Source of the DNA: Betaproteobacteria bacterium
GTDB taxonomy: Bacteria; Pseudomonadota; Gammaproteobacteria; Burkholderiales; Burkholderiaceae
Length of the DNA stretch: 11,250 nt
NCBI GenBank assembly: GCA_009921765.1
Contig: RFXC01000144.1
Location: 1-11,250 of the forward strand
Direction: 5' to 3'
Part shown: positions 6,057 through 11,250 of the stretch, piece by piece
Layout: every line of letters starts with the position of its first letter
Numbering within the stretch: position 1 is the first letter of the stretch
Made by a program: the position numbers and the translations under genes
The notes under the pieces: model-generated
The model's database searches: none
What the model saw: the letters and a program-made list of their open reading frames with translations, nothing else
What the model was told of the DNA's origin: nothing

Positions 6057-7133
6057 GTGCAGTCAGTCAGGATAGCGGTAGCGGGCGCTGGCCAGATTGG
6101 CCGCCGCCACATTGAAATGATCGGGCGCATGCCTGGCGCTGCGCGGCTTGTGGCGCTGGCTGATCCATCGACTCCGTCGGTCGAGCTTGCCCAGCGGCTC
6201 GGGATTCCGCACTTTCATGAGCTCTCCGATCTCCTCGCAGCGGTGCGCCCCGACGGCGTGGTGATTGCATCGCCCAACGCTCTGCATGTGCCCCACGCGC
6301 TGGCCTGCGTGGAGGCGGGCGTTCCTTCGATGGTTGAGAAACCGGTTGCTGACAGTGTGGAGGCTGGGGAGCGTCTGTTCGAGGCGGCCAGCAAGGCCCG
6401 TATTCCGATTCTCGTGGGCCATCACCGGCTCCACAGTTCGATCATGACGCGCGCGGCCGAGGTGGTGCGGAGTGGTGTGCTCGGGCGGATTGTGGCCGCA
6501 ACCACCAGCATCCTGTTCTACAAGCCCGACAATGAGGGCTACTACGATGGCGATTATCGCTGGCGGCGCGATCCCGGGGGCGGTCCAATTCTGATGAACC
6601 TCATTCATGAAGTGGGGAGCCTGCGGGCGTTGTGTGGCGAGATCACGGCGGTGCAGGCCTTTACCTCGAACGCAACCCGCGGATTTGCCGTAGAGGACAG
6701 CGCAGCGGTTGCGCTCCGGTTTGAAAGCGGTGCGCTCGGTACGGTGATAGTTTCCGACACCGCCGCGTCTGACCGGAGCTGGGAACACACCTCGGGTGAA
6801 GACCCCAGGTTCAATCCGGGCCACACCAGCCGCGACGATAGCTGCCTCATCGCAGGCACCATGGGCTCGCTATCGATCCCCACCATGCGCGTACAGCGCT
6901 ACCTCGATGAACCGGGCCGCTCCTGGCACAAGCCGCTCGCCATGTCCACGCTCGAACTCGAGCCGGTGGATCCGCTCGAGCAGCAGATGGCCCATTTTGT
7001 CGAGGTGATTCGAGGCCTTGCCGAGCCGCGCGTGACCGCGCGAGACGGCTTGCAGAATCTGCGGGTGGTGGAAGCGGTTGCAGCGGCGGCGCGAAGCGGG
7101 CGGGTGGTGGAGGTCAGTGCGGCAAGGCGCTGA
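6057..7133 (+). CDS. Gfo/Idh/MocA family oxidoreductase
   Basis: This is a cytoplasmic NAD(P)-dependent dehydrogenase of the family that acts on sugars, inositols and some aromatic dihydrodiols. It has 358 residues from a GTG preceded by GGGAG eight bases upstream. The N-terminal Rossmann fold shows VAGAGQIGRRH at 8-18, and D36 after the second strand suggests NAD. EKP at 94-96 is the family's hallmark, its Lys being catalytic. The C-terminal half holds GGGPILMNLIHEV at 174-186, with H184 at the place of the usual catalytic His. The substrate cannot be told from sequence. It is the first plus-strand gene; the next starts 100 bp later, a larger gap than elsewhere in this group, so it may be partly independent. 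Confidence 0.92.
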   Translation: MQSVRIAVAGAGQIGRRHIEMIGRMPGAARLVALADPSTPSVELAQRLGIPHFHELSDLLAAVRPDGVVIASPNALHVPHALACVEAGVPSMVEKPVADSVEAGERLFEAASKARIPILVGHHRLHSSIMTRAAEVVRSGVLGRIVAATTSILFYKPDNEGYYDGDYRWRRDPGGGPILMNLIHEVGSLRALCGEITAVQAFTSNATRGFAVEDSAAVALRFESGALGTVIVSDTAASDRSWEHTSGEDPRFNPGHTSRDDSCLIAGTMGSLSIPTMRVQRYLDEPGRSWHKPLAMSTLELEPVDPLEQQMAHFVEVIRGLAEPRVTARDGLQNLRVVEAVAAAARSGRVVEVSAARR

Positions 7134-7180
7134 TCCTCGAACGTCACGCAACTGCTACGATCCCCCTGCTGGTTCGGATC
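7132..7180 (+). other. Imperfect inverted repeat in the leader of the hydroxyacid dehydrogenase gene
   Basis: GATCCTCGAAC (7132-7142) and GTTCGGATC (7172-7180) can pair over nine positions with a small bulge, leaving a loop of about 29 bases. It begins in the stop codon region of the Gfo/Idh/MocA gene. No T run follows, so it is not a classic terminator. It may be an RNA structure of the leader or chance. Confidence 0.2.
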
Positions 7181-7210
7181 ATTGACTGGAAACCCTGGGA
7201 GATACCTGTG

Positions 7211-7246
7211 ATGCATCGTCTGCAAGGACAATCATGCGAATTGTGA
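7211..7246 (+). other. Possible 11-codon leader ORF overlapping the next gene start
   Basis: ATG at 7211 opens a frame of 11 codons (MHRLQGQSCEL) ending in TGA at 7244-7246. It has its own plausible ribosome site, GGGAGA at 7197-7202. The frame runs across the Shine-Dalgarno sequence and start of the dehydrogenase gene at 7234, overlapping it by 13 bases. If translated, it could couple or limit initiation of that gene. Such short frames arise often by chance, so this is only a candidate. Confidence 0.15.
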
Positions 7247-8208
7247 TCATTGACGATTACGCAGACAGCGTCCGATCTCTGAAGGCGTTTGCCGCCGTCT
7301 CCGCTCACGAGGTGCTCATTCACCGCACGCCTGCGTCGTCGCTTGGCCAGTGGTCCGAACGGCTGGCGGGCGCGCAAGCGCTGGTGTTGATCCGCGAGCG
7401 ATCCACCGTGGATGCGTCAGTCCTGGATCTTGCGCCCAGTCTCAGAATCATCAGTTGTGCGGGCGCGCTTCCTGGCACGCTGGACGTTGCCGCTTGCAGT
7501 GCGCGCGGCATTGCGGTTGCCGCAAGCCGGGGCGCAGGTCATGCCACAGCCGAACTGTGCTGGGCGATGATTCTCGCCTCCGAGCGCAAGCTCGTGAGCC
7601 AGATCGACTCGCTGCATCAAGGGCGGTGGCAGGCAGCGATCGGTCGTCAACTTCACGGCCGTTGCCTTGGCCTCTGGGGCTTTGGAAAGATTGCTCAGCA
7701 GGTTGCTCAGTACGGACGGGCGTTCGGCATGAAAGTTCAGGTCTGGGGCCGGTCCAGCAGTCTGGAGCGTGCCCGCCAGGCGGGTATCGACTGTGCGCCT
7801 TCGCTCGAAGATTTTCTTGCGTGGTCCGATGTGGTGAGCGTCCATCTGAAGCTTACGTCCGAAACCGAACACCTCATCAAGGCGGCCGACCTGATGAAGA
7901 TGAAGCCCGATGCCTTGTTCGTCAACACCGCCCGCGCCGGGCTGCTCGCGCCCGGTGCGCTCGAACGCGCCCTCGACGCCGGTCGACCAGGATTCGCCGC
8001 GGTGGACGTATTCGACCATGAACCGCTCGTCGATCCGGACGACTCGTTGCTTCGAAGGGCCAATGTGCTCGCCACGCCGCATATCGGGTTTGTCGAACAG
8101 GACAATTTCGAGGCATTCTTCGCAGGAGCGTTCGACAACATTCTGCGATTTGAATCCGGAGACCGCTCTCATCTCGTGAACGCGCAGGTCTTTCACAAGA
8201 CCATTTAA
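7234..8208 (+). CDS. D-2-hydroxyacid dehydrogenase (phosphoglycerate dehydrogenase-like)
   Basis: This cytoplasmic enzyme would reduce a 2-keto acid to a D-2-hydroxyacid or the reverse. It has 324 residues, normal for the family. The catalytic triad is visible: R234 in NTARAGLL, E263 in FDHEPL and H283 in TPHIGF. The nucleotide loop is GFGKIA at 149-154, with Ala where the third Gly usually stands. After strand 2 the sequence is WGRSSS (171-176) rather than an acidic residue, which hints at NADP(H). The start is well supported by AAGGA five bases before the ATG. It is followed 33 bp later by the Bug protein, so the two are probably co-transcribed. Substrates such as glyoxylate or hydroxypyruvate are possible but not shown. 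Confidence 0.93.
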   Translation: MRIVIIDDYADSVRSLKAFAAVSAHEVLIHRTPASSLGQWSERLAGAQALVLIRERSTVDASVLDLAPSLRIISCAGALPGTLDVAACSARGIAVAASRGAGHATAELCWAMILASERKLVSQIDSLHQGRWQAAIGRQLHGRCLGLWGFGKIAQQVAQYGRAFGMKVQVWGRSSSLERARQAGIDCAPSLEDFLAWSDVVSVHLKLTSETEHLIKAADLMKMKPDALFVNTARAGLLAPGALERALDAGRPGFAAVDVFDHEPLVDPDDSLLRRANVLATPHIGFVEQDNFEAFFAGAFDNILRFESGDRSHLVNAQVFHKTI

Positions 8209-8241
8209 CGCGGCAGTGCTGGTTCGCATAAGGAATCGCCA

Positions 8242-9216
8242 ATGAAACGATTGCTCACCGTCATGTTGTCGGCGCTGTTGTGCGCTGTGGCCGCAGCCCC
8301 CGTGGGGGCACAGGATTTCCCGTCCAGACCGCTTCGTATCATCGTCCCGTATCCGCCGGGGGGCGGAACCGATCGAGTGGCCCGAATCATTGGCGAAAAG
8401 CTTGCCGAGCAGATGGGTCAGCCTGTGGTGATCGACAATCGGGCCGGCGCGGGTGGGGTGGTGGGCACCGAGGCCTCGGCCCGGGCCGCACCGGACGGAT
8501 ACACGATGGTGCTGGGCAGCACGGCTACCCACGCGGTCAACCCCAGCCTCTACAGCAAGCCCGGTTACGACCCGATCGCTGATTTTGTAGCGATCTCACC
8601 CCTCGCCACCACGCCCGCCATTCTGGTTGTCAACGCCAGTTTGCAGGTTTCGTCTCTGCAGGAACTGCTGGCAATGATCCGAACGCCGCGGCCTGGGGTG
8701 TCGGTCACCTTTGCCTCTGCCGGTGCCGGTTCATTGCAGCACATGGCGGGCGAGCTGTTCAAGTCAATGACCAAGGCCGACATCCTGCACGTACCCTACA
8801 AAGGTGCTGCGCCGGCGATGACCGATCTGCTCGCCGGTCATGTCACGATGGCTTTTGACACCATGCCTTCGGCGATGCCCCATGTCCGGGCCGGAAAGCT
8901 GAAGGCGCTGGGCATCAGCGCCCCGAAGCGTGTGCCATCGCTCCCCGATGTGCCTGCGATTGCCGAAGTCGTGCCGGGCTATGAGCTGATCACCTGGTAT
9001 GGGCTGCTAGCGCCGCGAGGGGTGCCTGCACCGATTGTCGAGCGTCTGAATGGCGAGGTTCGCAAGGCGCTCGAGAGTCGCGATGTCGCGGACAAACTCA
9101 ATCAGGCGGGTCTGGATCCGATGTGGTCAGGCACGGCTGAGTTTGCAGCGATGGTGCGGTCGGACGTTCCCCGCATGAGGCAACTGATCCAGGCGTCCGG
9201 CGCCAAGGCCGACTGA
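8242..9216 (+). CDS. Bug family tripartite tricarboxylate transporter substrate-binding protein
   Basis: This is a periplasmic binding protein of the Bug/TctC family, which binds small carboxylates or amides for a TctA/TctB permease or for sensing. It has 324 residues, typical of the family. A Sec signal peptide covers residues 1-23 (Lys-Arg, hydrophobic core, cleavage after VGA). IIVPYPPGGGTDRVAR at 33-48 and DNRAGAGGVVGTE are the usual Bug motifs, and PDGYTMVLGS follows in the expected place. The ATG has AAGGAA six bases upstream. No tctA or tctB gene is in the window, so it is an orphan here, a common situation in Burkholderiales. Its position before the DUF4392 and M24 genes suggests that it binds the compound those enzymes act on. 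Confidence 0.95.
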   Translation: MKRLLTVMLSALLCAVAAAPVGAQDFPSRPLRIIVPYPPGGGTDRVARIIGEKLAEQMGQPVVIDNRAGAGGVVGTEASARAAPDGYTMVLGSTATHAVNPSLYSKPGYDPIADFVAISPLATTPAILVVNASLQVSSLQELLAMIRTPRPGVSVTFASAGAGSLQHMAGELFKSMTKADILHVPYKGAAPAMTDLLAGHVTMAFDTMPSAMPHVRAGKLKALGISAPKRVPSLPDVPAIAEVVPGYELITWYGLLAPRGVPAPIVERLNGEVRKALESRDVADKLNQAGLDPMWSGTAEFAAMVRSDVPRMRQLIQASGAKAD

Positions 9217-9227
9217 GGCACGATGAG

Positions 9228-10205
9228 ATGAGCACGCCAACCATCGATCACATTGCCTTCGACAATATCGATCGGCTGATCAATGTCGAGATGCGCAGCG
9301 GTACGCTGCCCCGTGGTCTCAAGTGGACCATGTACGAAATTGCTCGCAGCGTCTCGCCGTTGCCGCTGGTGGCGGCTGCAGCGCTGGCCCTGAATGGCCC
9401 TCCTGGCAGGGTGCTGATCGCAAGCGGCGCTGCCGTTCCGGGTCATATGCCCGTAGGCGAGAACGACGGCCCGATTGGCAGCGTGGTGCTGGCGCGAGCG
9501 CTGGTGCGAATCGGGCATGAGGTCGCGATCGTCACCGATCCGGTCGCAGCTGAACCATTCCGCGGACTGCTTCGTAGCCTGGGCGGTTGCGATGGTGTTC
9601 GAGTCATTGAAATCGGCTTGGGTGACGAGGCCATGCAGCGGGAGCTTGCCGCTGGCTTCGATATTTATTGCGCAATCGAGCGTCTGGGCGGCAACCCCCA
9701 CGGGATCATCTACGGTGCCACCGGGGTGTCTCGCGCGCCGCACCGGGCAAATCTGGATCGGCTATTTCAGCTGGCGCGAGAGCGGGGCGCGCCGACCATC
9801 GGCATTGGTGACGGGGGCAACGAGATCGGTTTCGGGAACATTCATCGACAGATGATGGATCGTCTGTCGGAATTTGCCTTCTGCGAAAGAACACCCTGCG
9901 GCGGCGGCGTGTATTCCGCAGTCAATACTGATGTTTTGCTGGTCGCCAACACCTCCAATATGGGCGCCCATGCGGTGGTGGCGGGCTTGGCTCTGTTGAG
10001 AAACGACCCGTCCCTTTGCCATACCGCGGAGCAGGAACTCGCGCTGGCTCACGTCGGCGTGGGGTTGGGTCTGATTGATGGTGGAAGCGGCGAACTGAGA
10101 GCCTGGTGCGACGGTGTGCCGCCAGCGGCCAATGCCGCGGTTGTCGAGGTGCTGCGAACCATCGTCACACAGGCTTTGCTGCCGGTTCAGCCGCGGCGTT
10201 TCTGA
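9228..10205 (+). CDS. DUF4392 protein, D-glutamate cyclase-like domain
   Basis: This 325-residue protein carries the DUF4392 domain, also found at the C-terminus of mitochondrial D-glutamate cyclase, which turns D-glutamate into 5-oxo-D-proline. Family signatures are GENDGPIG at 77-84, VTDPVA at 102-107, E151-R152, the strong GDGGNEIGFGN block at 194-204, and SNMGAHAV at 243-250 followed by a CDGVPP turn near 294-299. The DUF1445 half present in the mammalian enzyme is absent. No signal peptide is seen, so it is probably cytoplasmic. It begins 11 bp after the Bug stop, with GAGG near the start, and the M24 gene follows 14 bp later. Family membership is clear; D-glutamate activity is only inferred, and a related lactam or amino acid may be the true substrate. 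Confidence 0.85.
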   Translation: MSTPTIDHIAFDNIDRLINVEMRSGTLPRGLKWTMYEIARSVSPLPLVAAAALALNGPPGRVLIASGAAVPGHMPVGENDGPIGSVVLARALVRIGHEVAIVTDPVAAEPFRGLLRSLGGCDGVRVIEIGLGDEAMQRELAAGFDIYCAIERLGGNPHGIIYGATGVSRAPHRANLDRLFQLARERGAPTIGIGDGGNEIGFGNIHRQMMDRLSEFAFCERTPCGGGVYSAVNTDVLLVANTSNMGAHAVVAGLALLRNDPSLCHTAEQELALAHVGVGLGLIDGGSGELRAWCDGVPPAANAAVVEVLRTIVTQALLPVQPRRF

Positions 10206-10219
10206 AAGAAAAAGTGGTC

Positions 10220-11250
10220 ATGTCAACCTATCCACGATCGATCGCGAATTTCACCCGACTCGAACGCTTGATGGACGAAGCTGGCGTGGATGCCCTCGTG
10301 CTCAGGTCGGGCCAGAATTTCACTTATTTGTCCGGCGTTGTGTTCCCCGGGACGCTCGCCCGGCTTCAGGACCTGACCGATTCGGCGAGAGGGGTCCTGC
10401 TGGTGTGGCCGCGGCGAGGAAAGCCCCTGGTGATCGCGAACAAGACCGCCGCCGGGTTGGTGCGGCGTGACAGCGGGATCGAGCGGGTCGAGCTTTGTGA
10501 AGGCTATGTTGAATCCCCCTACGACCGGTTGGTTGCGATTCTTCGGGATGAAGGACTGTCTTCTGCAACGGTAGGGATCGAGCAGGACTATGTGAGCGCG
10601 CGCGATTGGGACAAGATCGCACAGGCCCTGCCCGCGCTCAGAATGGTGGATTGCTCGGCGCTCATGAATCGGGTTCGTTGGATCAAGACTCCTGAGGAGG
10701 TTTCCCGAATCCGGCGCGCTGCGGCGCTGCTTGACGACGTGTACCGCGAGGTGTTCGGGCGGATTCGCGCTGGCGATACCGAGCGGAAGATCCACGCGGA
10801 CATGATCGCAACGTCGCTTCGGGCAGGATTCGAGTGGGCGCATGGCATTTTGAATTCCCATCGCAACACGATTCCTTATGCCGGCGAGAGCGATCTGGTC
10901 ATCGAGCGTGGCGATGTGATCCGTACCGATTACGTCTGTTATCTGAACGGTTACCCCGGGCATCAGTCAAGAAACGTCATCGTTGGGCGGCCTGACGCGC
11001 AGCAGCGGCGGGATTACGCACTCAACCTCGACATCTATCGGGCCGCCATTGACCGATGCCGAGTGGGTGCCAGGGTCGGCGATCTGTTTGACTTTGTCAT
11101 GAACGAATACGCGCGTGTCGGCTGGAGCTACAACTCGCTGCTGATCGGGCACGGTGTTGGCGCGTGGTGGCATCAGCAGGAGCCGATATTGCGCCGAGGC
11201 TCCGACATCGTGCTCGAAGCCGGTATGGTGCTCGCGTTGGAGCCCCACAA
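10220..11250 (+). CDS. M24 family hydrolase (aminopeptidase P/creatinase fold), 3' end cut, altered metal site
   Basis: This is a 'pita-bread' M24 protein. The 343 residues seen comprise a creatinase-like N-terminal domain (to about 150) and most of the catalytic domain. GDVIRTD supplies the first metal Asp, D237; GHGVG supplies H311; and GMVLALEPH supplies E341. Eleven residues after D237, where peptidases have the bridging Asp (GYxSDxTR), the sequence is GYPGHQSR with H248. Where peptidases have the active-site His (PH), it has Y220 in IPY. Spacing from Y220 to D237 and H248 is exactly canonical, so these are substitutions rather than misalignment. The last metal Glu lies beyond the edge. 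M24 members with changed sites include non-peptidases such as creatinase, so a C-N bond hydrolase or lyase on a small molecule is possible. It follows DUF4392 by 14 bp, with a weak ribosome site. Confidence 0.9.
   Translation, partial: MSTYPRSIANFTRLERLMDEAGVDALVLRSGQNFTYLSGVVFPGTLARLQDLTDSARGVLLVWPRRGKPLVIANKTAAGLVRRDSGIERVELCEGYVESPYDRLVAILRDEGLSSATVGIEQDYVSARDWDKIAQALPALRMVDCSALMNRVRWIKTPEEVSRIRRAAALLDDVYREVFGRIRAGDTERKIHADMIATSLRAGFEWAHGILNSHRNTIPYAGESDLVIERGDVIRTDYVCYLNGYPGHQSRNVIVGRPDAQQRRDYALNLDIYRAAIDRCRVGARVGDLFDFVMNEYARVGWSYNSLLIGHGVGAWWHQQEPILRRGSDIVLEAGMVLALEPH

Noticed and set aside
6063..6824. Open frame of 253 codons on the minus strand
   Set aside because: It is antisense to the Gfo/Idh/MocA gene, with no family motif and no ribosome site in a sensible context.
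7417..8532. Open frame of 371 codons on the minus strand
   Set aside because: It is antisense to the hydroxyacid dehydrogenase and the start of the Bug gene, both well supported. No domain is seen in its product.
10223..10963. Open frame of 246 codons on the minus strand
   Set aside because: It is antisense to the M24 gene, whose catalytic-domain motifs establish the real coding frame.

Overview
The window is gene-dense, GC-rich bacterial DNA. The family mix (a Bug-type tricarboxylate-transporter binding protein, a complete TRAP transporter triad and a molybdenum hydroxylase large subunit, with GTG starts and short intergenic gaps) suggests a beta-proteobacterium, probably Burkholderiales. 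That is inferred from gene content and style; there is no rRNA or other marker gene to prove it. I see no tRNA, rRNA, CRISPR array, insertion sequence, integrase or phage gene.

Two gene groups diverge from a 128-bp spacer at 5929-6056. The minus-strand group reads from 5928 down to 1: zinc alcohol dehydrogenase (aryl-alcohol type), 141-bp gap with possible operator sequences, small cupin, CoxL-like molybdenum hydroxylase large subunit, then TRAP transporter dctP, dctQ and dctM (cut by the window edge). From the cupin onward the genes are 19 bp apart or less, or overlap, so they look like one transcript. The plus-strand group reads from 6057 to the right edge: Gfo/Idh/MocA oxidoreductase, D-2-hydroxyacid dehydrogenase, Bug-type binding protein, DUF4392 (glutamate cyclase-like) protein, and an M24 'pita-bread' hydrolase (cut by the window edge). 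The last four are 11-33 bp apart.

The likely theme is uptake and oxidation of a small organic acid, alcohol, aldehyde or cyclic amide. The TRAP system and the Bug protein capture substrates in the periplasm. The alcohol dehydrogenase followed by the molybdenum hydroxylase could carry an alcohol through an aldehyde to an acid. The two plus-strand dehydrogenases would handle hydroxy or keto intermediates. The DUF4392 and M24 proteins suggest chemistry on a C-N bond (lactam, amide or guanidine-like). The actual substrate cannot be read from the sequence.

Points most worth checking are: (1) the M24 protein has Tyr and His where canonical M24 peptidases have an active-site His and a metal-ligand Asp; (2) the molybdenum hydroxylase has no visible small (2Fe-2S) or medium (FAD) partner gene and seems about 30 residues short internally; (3) DctP has Ser where TRAP binding proteins usually have the carboxylate-binding Arg; (4) DUF4392, Bug and M24 genes sit together as a possible uptake-and-processing unit; (5) repeats overlap a candidate promoter before the cupin.
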